64,000 nucleotides of DNA from Qipengyuania aurantiaca (GCF_019711375.1 NZ_CP081295.1:2393001-2457000); one strand, 5' to 3'; positions 17,059-26,900 are shown, counted from the stretch's first letter. Numbers and translations are program-made. The notes: generated from the sequence alone by a model not told the origin.

Positions 17059-17697
17059 ATGAAGAACCTTATTCTTGCCGGCGCAGCCGCTCTTGCCTTT
17101 ACCGCCGTGCCTGCCGCCGCAGACCACCACATGGAAGGCGAAGTCACCACATACCAGCTCGGTGAAGACCAGGTGGTGATCTACGAAGGCTGGCCCGAAG
17201 ACCGCCGCGTGATTTACGATGCTTGGCCCTATGGCGTGCAGGAGTATTACTGGACGCTCGAGCCGGCGCAGACCGAAGGCTGGTGGGTCCTGACCGATCC
17301 GCAGCGCGTGCGCATCTACGAAATGACGCCCGACCAGCGCGCCATGGCCTGGCAGCAGATCAACGCCCAGATGAGCGGCGACAACAACGCCAGCACGACC
17401 GGCACGACGGCGCGCACCACGGCCGCTACCACGACCTCGGCCTCGCCGCGTTTCGTGCGCAGCGAAGTGACGCAGACCACGCCGGCTGGCTACACCGCCG
17501 CAGCTTCGGGCGATGACCTGCCCGTCTGCACGCCGAACCAGCAGGATGGCTGCATCAACAGCTGGGAAAAGAACAAGACCGGCAATCGTCCGCTGGAATA
17601 TTGGCCCGGTCGCCCGGCCAGCGAGATCGACGGTCCGCTGCCCGCGACCCAGGCTGAATACGACAGCATGAATAGCGACGACGACGACGATAACTAA
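17059..17697 (+). CDS. Hypothetical secreted protein, Thr-rich linker and acidic tail
   Basis: 212 aa. AGGAGG at 17045 fixes the ATG at 17059; a frame start at 17029 is less likely. It has a clear signal peptide (MKNLILAGAAALAFTAVPAAA). The mature part begins HHMEGEV, then an aromatic Trp/Tyr-rich region (about residues 25-95, with IYEGWPEDRR and IYDAWPYG as an imperfect repeat), then a Thr/Ala linker (about 108-130). The C-terminal domain has Cys in LPVCTPNQQDGC and ends in five Asp. It is periplasmic or outer surface. Function unknown; of a type seen in sphingomonads. Confidence 0.8.
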   Translation: MKNLILAGAAALAFTAVPAAADHHMEGEVTTYQLGEDQVVIYEGWPEDRRVIYDAWPYGVQEYYWTLEPAQTEGWWVLTDPQRVRIYEMTPDQRAMAWQQINAQMSGDNNASTTGTTARTTAATTTSASPRFVRSEVTQTTPAGYTAAASGDDLPVCTPNQQDGCINSWEKNKTGNRPLEYWPGRPASEIDGPLPATQAEYDSMNSDDDDDN

Positions 17698-17743
17698 TCG
17701 GAACGTCCAGCCCCGCTGGCTTTGCTAGCGGCGACGCTTGGAG

Positions 17744-17777
17744 GGGGCGGTTCTACCATGGTGGAGCCGCCCCTTTT
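17744..17777 (+). terminator. Intrinsic terminator
   Basis: A 10-base stem (17744-17753 with 17764-17773, one wobble pair) followed by four T on the plus strand. It ends the secreted-protein transcript just before the convergent rsmD. Confidence 0.82.
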
Positions 17778-17784
17778 CGTGCGC

Positions 17785-18330
17785 TCAGTCTTTCAGGCGC
17801 AGCAGCGTGAGCTTGGCCTTGCCGACCTTGCGTTCGGCCTCGATCGCCAGCGCCTTGACCGCGATATCCTCGTCCTTACGGGTTTCCAGCGCGATCCAGC
17901 TCGCCGGGCCGAACCAGCCGAGCCGCGCCATGCGATCGAGCGCGACCTGTCCTGCGCCGGTGTCGTAGGGCGGGTCGAGGAGGATAAGGTCGTGCGGCGC
18001 CTTGGCCGGGGCGAGGCCCATCACCGAAGCCTGCTGCACCTGCGTCCGCACACGGCAATCGAGCGCGTCGATATTGGCGCGGATGGCCTTTACCGCATCG
18101 GGCTCCTGTTCGACGAAGAGGCAATGCGAGGCCCCGCGGGACAGGGCTTCCAGCCCCAGCGCGCCCGATCCTGCGAAGAGGTCCAGCACCGAGAGGCCCT
18201 CGAAACTTCCCAGGCGGCTGGCGAGCATGTTGAACAGCGTCTCGCGCGTGCGGTCGGCGGTCGGACGCGTGCCTTCGCCCTTGGGAGCGACCAGTTTACG
18301 ACCGCGCCAGTCGCCTGCGATAATCCTCAC
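17785..18330 (-). CDS. rsmD: 16S rRNA (guanine(966)-N2)-methyltransferase RsmD
   Basis: 181 aa, full length. The N-terminus MRIIAGDWRGRKL and the motif LDLFAGSGALGLEALSRGA (SAM binding) are diagnostic, and LILLDPPYDTG is the catalytic DPPY. It methylates G966 of 16S rRNA during 30S assembly. The GTG start overlaps the stop of the rluB-type gene (GTGA), so the two RNA-modification genes are coupled. Confidence 0.95.
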   Translation of the reverse strand: MRIIAGDWRGRKLVAPKGEGTRPTADRTRETLFNMLASRLGSFEGLSVLDLFAGSGALGLEALSRGASHCLFVEQEPDAVKAIRANIDALDCRVRTQVQQASVMGLAPAKAPHDLILLDPPYDTGAGQVALDRMARLGWFGPASWIALETRKDEDIAVKALAIEAERKVGKAKLTLLRLKD

Positions 18331-19094
18331 TGGCGGCCACCCCGGCCGAGTTCGCGCTTGAACGCCTGCACGTCGCCGCGCTTGAGTTCGACCGCCTGAC
18401 CGCGCGGCAAATCGCCGAGGTGGAAGGGGCCGTAACCGATGCGCAGCAGGCGGTTCACTTCCAGCCCGAGATGCTCGAGCACGCGGCGCACTTCGCGGTT
18501 CTTGCCTTCGCGCAGGGTCATCTCGATCCAGCGGTTGCGCCCCGAACCGCGTTCGAGGTTGGCCTCGATTTGGCCATAGCGAATGCCGTCGATCTCGATG
18601 CCTTCGATGAGGCTGTCGAGCTGGTCCTGCGTGATGTCTCCGAAGGCGCGTGCGCGGTAGGTGCGCGGCACGCCGGTGGAGGGCAGTTCCATCGCGCGCT
18701 TCATCTCGCCATCGTTGGTGAGCAGCAGCAGGCCCTCGGTGTTGAAGTCGAGACGCCCCACCGGCATCACGCGCCCAGCATCCTTGGGCAGGGCGTTGCG
18801 CAGGGCGGCGTAGATGGTCGGGCGGCCCTTGGGGTCGCGCTCTGCCGTCAGCAGGCCGGAGGGCTTATGGAAGGCGAATAACCGCGTCTCTTCCGCTTCG
18901 CCGACGGGCTTTCCGTCCACGGTCACGCCGCGAAGGCTTTCGAGCTTCACCGCGGGCGTGTCGAGCACCTTGCCATGGAGCGACACGCGCCCGGCTTCAA
19001 TCATACGCTCGATCTCGCGGCGGCTGGCCACACCGGCGCGCGCAAGCAGCTTGGCGATACGGTCGCCGGCTTCGGGGAGTCTGTTGTCGGACAT
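18327..19094 (-). CDS. 23S/16S rRNA pseudouridine synthase (RluB/RsuA family)
   Basis: 255 aa. N-terminal S4 RNA-binding domain (RIAKLLARAGVASRREIERM, residues 12-31), then the catalytic domain with PVGRLDFNTEGLLLLTND (Asp in GRLD is the nucleophile) and TLREGKNREVRRVLEHLG. It fits RluB (23S U2605) better than RsuA on overall pattern. It overlaps rsmD by 4 bases, and its start is 18 bases from the end of the Rieske oxygenase gene, so a three-gene unit is possible. Confidence 0.92.
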   Translation of the reverse strand: MSDNRLPEAGDRIAKLLARAGVASRREIERMIEAGRVSLHGKVLDTPAVKLESLRGVTVDGKPVGEAEETRLFAFHKPSGLLTAERDPKGRPTIYAALRNALPKDAGRVMPVGRLDFNTEGLLLLTNDGEMKRAMELPSTGVPRTYRARAFGDITQDQLDSLIEGIEIDGIRYGQIEANLERGSGRNRWIEMTLREGKNREVRRVLEHLGLEVNRLLRIGYGPFHLGDLPRGQAVELKRGDVQAFKRELGRGGRQ

Positions 19095-19112
19095 GGATGC
19101 GCGGTTAGGCGC

Positions 19113-20276
19113 TCAGTTGGCGGCGCGCAAGGCTTCCTCGACCGTCTCGTGATAGCGGCGGATGCCGCCTTCCATCGTGCCCAGCGTCAGGTGCGGCACC
19201 GCACCGGTCGCCAGACCCTGCTGGCCCAGTTCTGCGGCGCGGAAGTCCTCGCTGGCGAATACACCGCCGTCGAGCAGCGCCCAGCTGCGCTCCCAGTGAT
19301 CGCGCGCCTTGTCGGTGCTGGGATGCTCGGGAATCAGCATGAAGTCCTCGACCAGCGTGCGGTCGTGCGCCTGCGGCATCATCACCATGAGGTTGATGTA
19401 GTCGGGGCTGGGGATGACCAGCGCCCCCGGCATTAACTGGTAGGCAAAGGTGATGACCTTGCGCATCTGCGCCATGTCGGTGAGGTCGACGCCTTCGAGT
19501 TCCTCCAGCCGCCCGACCGCGCTGCGCGAGTGCGGGCCGATCATGTCGCCGCTGGTTACGCCGTCCTTGAAGAAAGGGCCGATCGTCTGCGCATGGAGGC
19601 GCGTCACATGGTAGCTTTCGAGGAAGGCATCCATGATGAGCTTCCAGTTCCCCGCCACCTCGTGCGTCTTGCGGCGGAAAAGGACATGGTCGGCCACGCC
19701 GAGCGCATCGAAATCCTCGCCCAGCTTTTCAGCCAGGGAGAAGTCGGCGGTGCCCTCGCGCGGGGAGAACCAGATCATCCCGCCCGCTTCTTTCGACGGC
19801 AGCTCGACCAATCCCATTTCTCCCTTGTCGAGATCGGGGAAGGTGTCGGGACGGGGCAGAGCGAGGAGGCGCCCGTCCACCGAATAGGTCCAGGCGTGAT
19901 AGGGGCAGACCAGCTTTTTCGTGCAGGCGACCTCGTTGCCTTCGACCAGCCGCGTGCCGCGATGGCGGCAGACGTTGAGGAAGACATGGACCACGCCTCC
20001 CGCATCGCGCGTGATCAGGAGTGGGCGCCCGGTCGGATCGTGCGGCACGGCCATGCCCGCTTCGGGAAGAAGGGCGCTGGGGCAGAGGATTTGCGGCAGC
20101 CGATCGTAGATCGCCGCCTTTTCGCGGACCCAGTAATCGGGATCGGTATAGACGTGTGCGGGCACGGTGGACTGCTTGAGCCCTTCGTGCTTCTTCTCCT
20201 CGGCGATATCGCGCGCCAGCCTCAGCATGCCGTCCGTGGGCCGCCGTCCGTCGAGCAATGAAGTCGGAACTCCCAT
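19113..20276 (-). CDS. Rieske aromatic ring-hydroxylating oxygenase, alpha-subunit type
   Basis: 387 aa. The Rieske [2Fe-2S] ligands are in CRHRGTRLVEGNEVAC and CPYHAWTY (about residues 91-119, CxH and CxxH). The catalytic domain holds NWKLIMDAFLESYHVTRLHA (about 199-218), with the His pair for mononuclear iron. The natural substrate cannot be told. Partners (reductase, ferredoxin) are not adjacent, as is usual for the many orphan Rieske oxygenases of sphingomonads. AGGAA sits upstream of the ATG. Confidence 0.9.
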   Translation of the reverse strand: MGVPTSLLDGRRPTDGMLRLARDIAEEKKHEGLKQSTVPAHVYTDPDYWVREKAAIYDRLPQILCPSALLPEAGMAVPHDPTGRPLLITRDAGGVVHVFLNVCRHRGTRLVEGNEVACTKKLVCPYHAWTYSVDGRLLALPRPDTFPDLDKGEMGLVELPSKEAGGMIWFSPREGTADFSLAEKLGEDFDALGVADHVLFRRKTHEVAGNWKLIMDAFLESYHVTRLHAQTIGPFFKDGVTSGDMIGPHSRSAVGRLEELEGVDLTDMAQMRKVITFAYQLMPGALVIPSPDYINLMVMMPQAHDRTLVEDFMLIPEHPSTDKARDHWERSWALLDGGVFASEDFRAAELGQQGLATGAVPHLTLGTMEGGIRRYHETVEEALRAAN

Positions 20277-20347
20277 CGCGCCTGTTCCTTTCTCTCTCTT
20301 GGCGCTAGTGTCGCAAAAAATATACGAAAACGGAAGGACGCTAGGGC

Positions 20348-22078
20348 ATGGCCGAAGCGGTTGAAGAAAAGAAAAAATCCGCTTGGAAGGTTCTCGCGCT
20401 GGCGCTGAGCAACCGCAAGACCGGCTTCATGCTGATCTTCGGCTTCGCCAGCGGCCTACCTTTCGCGCTGTTCCTCGGCACGCTGTTTGCCTGGCTGACC
20501 GAGGCCGAAGTCGACCTCGAGACCATGGGCATCTTCAGCCTCATCGGGCTTGCCTACGCCTTCCAGTTCCTGTGGTCGCCGCTGATCGACAAGGTCAACA
20601 TCCCCATCCTGCGCAAGCTGGGGCGGCGCAAGCAATGGATCGTGCCGGCGCAAGTCCTGCTCGGGACGATCCTCATCACAATGAGCATCCTCGATCCCAA
20701 GAGCCAGCTGGGCATGTTCAGCCTGCTCGCCGGGATTGGCGCTTTCGCCAGCGCCACGCAGGATATCGCCATCAACGCCTGGCGTATCGACGTGGCCGAC
20801 GATGTGGCGACGATCGACATCCTCTCGACCGTCTACCAGATGGGGTATCGCCTTTCCTCGCTGGTGGGCGGCGCGCTGGGCCTGATCATCGCCGCGCGCA
20901 TCGGCTGGCCGGAAACCTACGCCCTGATGGGCGCGATCCTTCTGTCGGTGGGCTTCGTGGGCCTCTGGGCTCCCAACGCGAGCGAAGTCGACGCCGATGT
21001 CGCGACGGAAAGCGAACTCCAGGTCCGCGCGCTGCGCAAGTCGGGCGAACTCGCACCCGGCATCCGCAACCGTGCTCTGCTGCTGGTCGGCCTGTTGTGG
21101 GCAGGAGCCATCGGCACCGTGCTGACCTTCATGGTCCTGTCCATGGCCAACGCGCCGGAAGATCGGCCCAACCCCACCGAATTCACCGCCACTTTCGGTC
21201 CGCTGATTATCCTTGCGACCATCATCCTGCCCGGCCTTATCGCCGGCTGGCTCGCCGCGCAGAAGAAGAAAGGCAGGCACGTCCTTGCCTCTGATGCGCC
21301 GGAGGCCACGGGCGGGGATTACGCGCTCGACCATCTTTACCGCGCACTTGTCCTGCCGCTGGTGGAACTGGTGGGCCGTGTCGGCTGGGCGCTGGTGCTG
21401 ATCCTCGCCGTGGTGCTGACCTACCGCATTTGCGATGCGATCTGGGGCAGTTTTGCCTATCCATTCTACCTTGGCGAATTGGAATATACGAACGACGACG
21501 TTGCCTTCGCGTCGAAGTTCTTCGGTGTGGGCGCGATCATCCTTGGCCTCGCGCTGGGCGGCTTCATGCTCACCACCATCGGGCGCATGGCTACGCTGCT
21601 CATCGGCGGGATCCTCGCTGCGCTCACCAACCTGCTTTACGCCGATATGGCTGTGGGTGGGCATAACATGGCCGCGTTCAGCCAAGCCGTCGGGTTCACC
21701 TATCTTATCGAGCAGGTGCCGGGCATCGGCGATGCGGACCTTGCCAAGCTGACCATAACCATCGGCTTCGAGAACCTCGCCATCGGGATTGCCGGAGCGG
21801 CCTATATCGCCTGGCTGTCGAGCATCGTGTCGAAGAAGTTCAGCGCTGTGCAGTATGCTCTGCTGGCTTCGCTGACCTTGCTCGTCGGCACGCTGGGGCG
21901 CGGTGCGCTGGGCGAGATGATCGAGAACCAGGGCTATTACGACGTCTTCATCCTGACGACGTGGATCGGCCTCGCCGCTGCCGTGCTGGTGTGCTTCGAA
22001 TGGTACCGCGAGAGCCGGGGCAAAAAGGAAGCGGGCATCGTCGCGCCCGAAGCTGGCGAAGCCGTCCCGGCGGAGTGA
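20348..22078 (+). CDS. ampG: MFS transporter, PAT/AmpG-like permease
   Basis: 576 aa with about 14 hydrophobic helices. The N-terminus GFASGLPFALFLGTLFAWLT and the segment FLWSPLIDKVNIPILRKLGR are the typical AmpG start, followed by ATQDIAINAWRID. AmpG imports muropeptides (GlcNAc-anhydroMurNAc peptides) for cell-wall recycling. Some members of this family in alphaproteobacteria carry other substrates. The long central loop and insert (about residues 215-320) is larger than in E. coli AmpG. It is divergent from the Rieske gene. Confidence 0.85.
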   Translation: MAEAVEEKKKSAWKVLALALSNRKTGFMLIFGFASGLPFALFLGTLFAWLTEAEVDLETMGIFSLIGLAYAFQFLWSPLIDKVNIPILRKLGRRKQWIVPAQVLLGTILITMSILDPKSQLGMFSLLAGIGAFASATQDIAINAWRIDVADDVATIDILSTVYQMGYRLSSLVGGALGLIIAARIGWPETYALMGAILLSVGFVGLWAPNASEVDADVATESELQVRALRKSGELAPGIRNRALLLVGLLWAGAIGTVLTFMVLSMANAPEDRPNPTEFTATFGPLIILATIILPGLIAGWLAAQKKKGRHVLASDAPEATGGDYALDHLYRALVLPLVELVGRVGWALVLILAVVLTYRICDAIWGSFAYPFYLGELEYTNDDVAFASKFFGVGAIILGLALGGFMLTTIGRMATLLIGGILAALTNLLYADMAVGGHNMAAFSQAVGFTYLIEQVPGIGDADLAKLTITIGFENLAIGIAGAAYIAWLSSIVSKKFSAVQYALLASLTLLVGTLGRGALGEMIENQGYYDVFILTTWIGLAAAVLVCFEWYRESRGKKEAGIVAPEAGEAVPAE

Positions 22079-22090
22079 ATTTCCTGACAG

Positions 22091-22183
22091 CCGTTCGGGC
22101 TGAGCTTGTCGAAGCCCTGTACTTTTCTTCTAGCGCCAAATCAGAAGTGAAGTGCGGCCCTTCGACAAGCTCAGGGCGAACGG
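22091..22183. repeat. Sphingomonad-type interspersed palindromic repeat
   Basis: Two 24-base arms (22091-22114 and 22160-22183) are reverse complements with 2 mismatches; their core is CTTCGACAAGCTCAG. The 45-base spacer is unrelated. Copies with this core are scattered between genes in sphingomonad genomes. Here it lies between the convergent ampG and folC, ending 2 bases from folC, where it may act as a bidirectional terminator. Confidence 0.85.
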
Positions 22184-22184
22184 A

Positions 22185-23474
22185 TCATTGAGGTATCTCA
22201 TTGTTGAGGCGCAAAGCTTCGCCCGCGAGATAGAGGGATCCGGAGACCAGTGCCGGAAGGCCGTCGTCGGGGAGGGCGGCGAGGGCCGAGGTCACGTCCG
22301 CGGCTGGCTTTGCTGCGGGACCGAAGGCGGCGGCCGCGTGCCAATTGTGGCCGGGCACGGGGACTACCGCGATGCTGGCGATGGAGTCGGCCAGCGGCTC
22401 GACGATGGCGCGCGGGTCCTTCGCGTCGAGCATGCCGACGATGAGATGCAGCCTCTGTCCGGCAAAATGCTCGCCAAGGATCGCTCCGGCGGAAGGATTG
22501 TGTCCGCCGTCGAGCCAGACTTCGCGGTCGCCCGTCAGCGGTCCTGGCGCGAGGCGCTGGAGCCGCGCAGGCCAGCGGACGGCGCGAAGGCCTTCCGCCA
22601 TCGCGTCTCGCGACACCGAGATGTAATCCTGATGGCGCAGCATGGCGACCGCCAGCGCCGCGTTCTCCGGCTGGTGCGGGCCGGGCAGGACGGGAAGTGG
22701 GAGGGCGAGCTCGCCATGCCGATCGGCGTAATGCAGACCCGTCTCGCTCGCGCTGATCGACCATTCGCGACCGCGCATCGCGAGCGGTGCGCCGTTGCGC
22801 ATGGCGGCGGCTTCGACCTCCAACGTCGCCTCATCCGGATAGGACAGCGTGACGAGCGAAGAGCCGGGTTTCGCGATACCCGCCTTCTCGAAGGCAATGC
22901 GGGCGAGAGGGATGTCCGGCACTCCGTCCTCGGGCGCGAGCAGGAAGCGCTCGTGGTCGATCCCCAGCGCCGCGATGCCGCAGGCGGCGGGCTGCTCGAG
23001 CACATTGGTCGCATCGAAGCGGCCTCCTAAGCCCACCTCGACCACGCAGGTATCCGCCGGGACGCGCGCGAATTCGGTGAAGGCGGCGGCGATGGTGACT
23101 TCGAAGAAGCTGGGATTGAGGTCCGCGCCCGCATCCAGCACCTCGGCCAGCAATTCGGCCAGGCGCTCGTCGGAAATCAGTTCGCCAGCCACGCGGATCC
23201 GCTCGTTGTAGCGCACGAGGTGGGGGCTGGTGGTGACGTGGACCTTGTAGCCTTCCGCCTCCAGCATCGCGCGCAGGAAGGCGCAGGTGGAGCCCTTGCC
23301 GTTGGTCCCGGCGACATGGAACACCGGCGGCAGCTTACGGTGCGGATTGCCGAGCCTTTCCAGCAGCGTGCGGATCGTCTCCAGCCCCAGCCGCCCTTCG
23401 GGCACACTCAGGGCCGCCAGCCGGTCCAGCTGGGCCTGCACGGCGGAATTATCGGAGCGGGCGAAGTCCCGCAT
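22185..23474 (-). CDS. folC: Folylpolyglutamate/dihydrofolate synthase FolC
   Basis: 429 aa. Mur-ligase fold: VAGTNGKGSTCAFLRAML is the ATP-binding loop, SPHLVRYNERIRV and VEVGLGGRFDATNV follow, and LDGGHNPSAGA is the C-terminal domain marker. It adds glutamate to dihydropteroate and/or folates in the cytoplasm. It is the last gene of the trpA-accD-folC series, 8 bases after accD. Confidence 0.95.
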   Translation of the reverse strand: MRDFARSDNSAVQAQLDRLAALSVPEGRLGLETIRTLLERLGNPHRKLPPVFHVAGTNGKGSTCAFLRAMLEAEGYKVHVTTSPHLVRYNERIRVAGELISDERLAELLAEVLDAGADLNPSFFEVTIAAAFTEFARVPADTCVVEVGLGGRFDATNVLEQPAACGIAALGIDHERFLLAPEDGVPDIPLARIAFEKAGIAKPGSSLVTLSYPDEATLEVEAAAMRNGAPLAMRGREWSISASETGLHYADRHGELALPLPVLPGPHQPENAALAVAMLRHQDYISVSRDAMAEGLRAVRWPARLQRLAPGPLTGDREVWLDGGHNPSAGAILGEHFAGQRLHLIVGMLDAKDPRAIVEPLADSIASIAVVPVPGHNWHAAAAFGPAAKPAADVTSALAALPDDGLPALVSGSLYLAGEALRLNNEIPQ

Positions 23475-23482
23475 GGCGCGCG

Positions 23483-24331
23483 TCAGGCCGCTTCGGCAGG
23501 CGCGAGATAGTCGATGATCGTCGCCAGTGTGTCCTTCAGGTCGTGGCGATGCACCACCATGTCGACCATGCCGTGCTTGTGCAGATATTCGGCGCGCTGG
23601 AAGCCGTCGGGCAGCTGCTCGCGGATTGTGTCCTGGATCACGCGCTGCCCGGCAAAGCCGATGAGCGCGCCAGGTTCGGCGATATGCACATCGCCCAGCA
23701 TGGCGTAGCTTGCGGTAACGCCGCCCGTGGTCGGGTCGGTCAGCAGGACGATATAGGGGAGGCCTGCCTCTTTCAGGCGGCGCGTCATCACGGTCGCCTT
23801 GGGCATCTGCATCAGGCTGAGGATGCCTTCCTGCATGCGCGCACCGCCAGCGGCGGTCACGACGATATAGGGCGCGCGCAGCGTCAGCGCGCGCTCGGCG
23901 CCCTGGCAGAAGGCGGTGCCCACGGCCATGCCCATGCTGCCGCCCATAAAGGTGAAGTCCTGCACGCCGACGACCGCAGGCTTGCCCTCGATCGCGCCTT
24001 CGCCAACGAGGAAGGCGTCCTTATGCGGGCTCTTCGCGCGGGCCTGCTTGAGGCGGTCGGTGTATTTCTTCGAATCGCGGAACTTGAGCGGGTCTTCCTT
24101 TACATCCGGCACGGGAAGCGTCTGGAAGCCTTCGTCGAGCAGCATGGCGAGGCGCTTGTCCGCGCCGATGCGGCCGTGATGGTCGCAGCGCGGGCAGACA
24201 TCCATGTTCTCGGCGTATTCCTGGCCGAAGACCATTTGCTGGCATCCCGGGCACTTGACCCAGAGATCCTTCTCGGTGGTGCGCTTGGGCAGCCAGCTGA
24301 TATTGTTACGGACGCGTGTAAACCAGTTCAT
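23483..24331 (-). CDS. accD: Acetyl-CoA carboxylase carboxyltransferase subunit beta
   Basis: 282 aa. The N-terminal zinc ribbon (CPGC at about 28-31 and CPRC at about 47-50) and the carboxyltransferase core with [13 protein letters not shown] and [15 protein letters not shown] are diagnostic. It transfers the carboxyl group from biotin-BCCP to acetyl-CoA, committing carbon to fatty acids. Its start overlaps the trpA stop (ATGA). Confidence 0.97.
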   Translation of the reverse strand: MNWFTRVRNNISWLPKRTTEKDLWVKCPGCQQMVFGQEYAENMDVCPRCDHHGRIGADKRLAMLLDEGFQTLPVPDVKEDPLKFRDSKKYTDRLKQARAKSPHKDAFLVGEGAIEGKPAVVGVQDFTFMGGSMGMAVGTAFCQGAERALTLRAPYIVVTAAGGARMQEGILSLMQMPKATVMTRRLKEAGLPYIVLLTDPTTGGVTASYAMLGDVHIAEPGALIGFAGQRVIQDTIREQLPDGFQRAEYLHKHGMVDMVVHRHDLKDTLATIIDYLAPAEAA

Positions 24332-25128
24332 GGGGCGCCCTTTGCCGCCGAATGCACCGCCTTTGCAAGACTTGCCGTCAATTCGCGAAGCTTTTCCGGA
24401 GCGTCGGAGCCGTGTTCGCCGACCAGTTCGACCAGCGCGGAGCCTACGACAACACCGTCGGCGACCTTGGCGATAGCGCCCGCCTGCTCGGGCGTGCGGA
24501 CGCCGAAACCGACCGCGATGGGCAGGTCGGTGGCGGCCTTCAGGCGGGCGACCGAATCCTCGATGGAGGTTTGCGCGGCCTGCTGCTTGCCGGTGATGCC
24601 CGCGACCGAAACGTAGTAGAGAAACCCGTCTGAGCCTTCCAGCACCTGCGGCAGGCGCTTCGCATCGGTGGTCGGCGTGGCGAGGCGGATAGGCGCGATG
24701 CCCGCAGCGCGCAAATCGGGGCCAAGCGCGTCGTCTTCCTCGGGCGGGATGTCGACGCAGATCACGCCATCGACGCCGGCGTCCTTCGCGGCGGAGGCGA
24801 ACCAGTCGGGCCCGCGCCGGATCATCGGGTTGGCATAGCCCATCAGCACCAGCGGCACGTCCGGATGACGCTGGCGGAACTCGGTGGCGATGCGCAGCAC
24901 GTCGGCGGTGGTCGTCCCCGCACCGAGCGAGCGCAAATTCGCGTTCTGGATCGCGGGACCATCGGCCATGGGATCGGTGAAGGGCATCCCCAGCTCAATC
25001 ACATCCGCGCCGCCCTCGACCAGCGCGTCGAGATTGGCCGCCGTGTCGCCATCGCCTGCGGTGATGAAGCAGACGAGCGCGGGGTGGGGCTTGGAGAAGG
25101 CGTTGGAGAGGCGGCTTGGGGCGCTCAT
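24328..25128 (-). CDS. trpA: Tryptophan synthase alpha chain
   Basis: 266 aa from MSAPSRLS. It cleaves indole-3-glycerol phosphate to indole in the TrpA2B2 complex. [17 protein letters not shown] contains the catalytic Glu (alpha-E49 equivalent). [21 protein letters not shown] (catalytic Asp) and [11 protein letters not shown] are the other family motifs. The open frame extends upstream, but that part lacks family similarity. It is coupled to accD downstream. Unlike the compact trpBA order usual elsewhere, 560 bases with a small gene and a repeat separate it from trpB. Confidence 0.96.
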   Translation of the reverse strand: MSAPSRLSNAFSKPHPALVCFITAGDGDTAANLDALVEGGADVIELGMPFTDPMADGPAIQNANLRSLGAGTTTADVLRIATEFRQRHPDVPLVLMGYANPMIRRGPDWFASAAKDAGVDGVICVDIPPEEDDALGPDLRAAGIAPIRLATPTTDAKRLPQVLEGSDGFLYYVSVAGITGKQQAAQTSIEDSVARLKAATDLPIAVGFGVRTPEQAGAIAKVADGVVVGSALVELVGEHGSDAPEKLRELTASLAKAVHSAAKGAP

Positions 25129-25320
25129 GACTTGGGCGGCAATCCTACAGCTTGGAACGGATGGAACACGGTCCTGGCGGAAAACTTCTCGGGGCCGTGA
25201 GAACGCAGGAAACCGGGCGTTTTGATGAGTTTGGAGGCGGTCATTCGACGCCCATGCCAGACCTACGTCGGTGTAGGACAGAGCCGTCTGACGAATTGAG
25301 AAGGGGGGAATGAACTCCAC

Positions 25321-25406
25321 CGTCACCCCGGCCGCTGAGCCGGGGTCCCGCTGCCTCTCGCGCGCGGTCAGAAGAAGCGGGACCCCGGATCAAGTCCGGG
25401 GTGACG
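25321..25406. repeat. Interspersed palindromic repeat (GGGGTGACG type)
   Basis: Arms 25321-25352 and 25376-25406 are imperfect reverse complements, with AGCGGGACCCCGG and CCGGGGTGACG matching exactly. This is a common intergenic palindrome of sphingomonads and related alphaproteobacteria, of a family different from the one at 22091. It occupies the middle of the otherwise empty stretch 25129-25446 between trpA and the small membrane gene. Inserted inside a trp operon, it could form a large mRNA hairpin and reduce trpA expression. Confidence 0.85.
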
Positions 25407-25446
25407 CAAGAGGGGCGAGGTTTGCAGAGGGTGTTGTGCAGGTTGG

Positions 25447-25689
25447 TCAAAATGGAATCCGCTCAGAAAACAGTCCGATGAGTCCTGCAGTGGCGGACAA
25501 ACAGACGGCCACGACAATCGCGTTATCGGACAAATTTAGTTCACCAGTTTGAAACCACCACAACAGAGGCAGAATTACCAACGCAGAAAAGAAGACACTC
25601 AATCCGCGAGCAAGATTGAATCGCTTTTTCAGTTTGCCCAATTTCGATTGATCGCCACCGATGATCGGTCCGTCACCATCGTAGATCAC
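25447..25689 (-). CDS. Small two-helix membrane protein between trpB and trpA
   Basis: 80 aa from a GTG that overlaps the trpB stop (GTGA). The N-terminus is hydrophilic ([20 protein letters not shown]). Two hydrophobic helices follow at about residues 28-46 and 53-72, and it ends SERIPF. It is not recognised as part of any tryptophan pathway. Translational coupling to trpB and the same strand argue that it is real. Its codon use is slightly AT-richer than trpB's. Confidence 0.6.
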   Translation of the reverse strand: MIYDGDGPIIGGDQSKLGKLKKRFNLARGLSVFFSALVILPLLWWFQTGELNLSDNAIVVAVCLSATAGLIGLFSERIPF

Positions 25690-26900
25690 ATCTCCACTCC
25701 CAGCCGTTCGGCGACGGTGAAGATGTCCTTGTCCCCGCGTCCGCACAGGTTGGCGAGGATCACGCTGTCCTTCGGCATTTCCTTCGCGCGTTTTGCCACA
25801 GCCGCGATGGCGTGGCTCGGCTCCAGTGCGGGGATGATGCCCTCGGTGCGGCAGAGGAGCTGGAAGGCCTCCAGTGCCTCCTCGTCGGTGATCGCGGTGT
25901 ATTCGACGCGGCCCATGTCTTTCAGCCAGGCGTGTTCGGGGCCGATGCCGGGATAGTCGAGGCCGGCGCTGATCGAGTGGCCTTCGGTGATCTGGCCGTC
26001 CTCGTCCTGCAGCAAATAGGTCTTGTTGCCGTGGAGCACGCCGGGGAAGCCGCCGAGCAGGCTTGCCGCGTGCTCGTCACCGTCGAGACCGTGGCCTGCC
26101 GCCTCGACGCCGAGCATCTTCACGTCCGGATCGTCGAGGAAGGGGTGAAACAGGCCAAGCGCGTTGGAGCCGCCACCGATGGCCGCCACCAGCAGATCGG
26201 GCAGGCGGCCGATGCGGTCCTGCATCTGCTGGCGCGCCTCCTTGCCGATCACGCTCTGGAAGTCGCGGACGAGCTCGGGGTACGGATGCGGGCCGGCGGC
26301 GGTGCCGATGATATAGAAGGTGTCGTGGACATTCGCGACCCAGTCGCGCAGGCCTTCGTTCATCGCGTCCTTCAGCGTGCCGCGTCCGCTGGTGACCGGC
26401 ACGACTTCTGCGCCGAGCAGCTTCATGCGGAAGACATTGGGCGACTGCCGCCGCACGTCTTCTGCGCCCATGTAGATCACGCAGGGCAGGCCGAAGCGCG
26501 CGCAGACGGTGGCTGTGGCCACCCCGTGCTGGCCCGCGCCGGTTTCCGCGATGATGCGCGTCTTGCCCATGCGGATCGCGAGCAGGATCTGCCCGATGCA
26601 ATTGTTGATTTTGTGCGCGCCTGTGTGATTGAGCTCGTCGCGCTTGAACCACACCTGCGCGCCGCCAAGTGCTTCCGTCAGCCGCTCCGCGAAATAGAGC
26701 GGGGAGGGGCGGCCCACGTAGTGCTCCAGCAGGTCGTCGAACTGCGCCTGAAATTCGGGATCGGCCTGAGCCGCGCGGTATTCGCGCTCGAGGTCGAGGA
26801 CCAGCGGCATCAGCGTTTCGGCGACATAGCGTCCGCCGTAATCGCCGAAGTGGCCGCGCTCGTCGGGCTGGTTCTTGTAGGTGTTCGGATTGCTCGCCAT
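25686..26900 (-). CDS. trpB: Tryptophan synthase beta chain
   Basis: 404 aa from MASNPNTY, which is preceded by GGGGGAGG; upstream in-frame codons are not family-like. PLP enzyme joining indole and serine. [17 protein letters not shown] holds the PLP lysine (HK) and [12 protein letters not shown] the catalytic region. [13 protein letters not shown] is the phosphate loop and LCGRGDKD the C-terminal marker. It is divergent from the chorismate mutase gene, with 91 bases between. Confidence 0.97.
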   Translation of the reverse strand: MASNPNTYKNQPDERGHFGDYGGRYVAETLMPLVLDLEREYRAAQADPEFQAQFDDLLEHYVGRPSPLYFAERLTEALGGAQVWFKRDELNHTGAHKINNCIGQILLAIRMGKTRIIAETGAGQHGVATATVCARFGLPCVIYMGAEDVRRQSPNVFRMKLLGAEVVPVTSGRGTLKDAMNEGLRDWVANVHDTFYIIGTAAGPHPYPELVRDFQSVIGKEARQQMQDRIGRLPDLLVAAIGGGSNALGLFHPFLDDPDVKMLGVEAAGHGLDGDEHAASLLGGFPGVLHGNKTYLLQDEDGQITEGHSISAGLDYPGIGPEHAWLKDMGRVEYTAITDEEALEAFQLLCRTEGIIPALEPSHAIAAVAKRAKEMPKDSVILANLCGRGDKDIFTVAERLGVEM

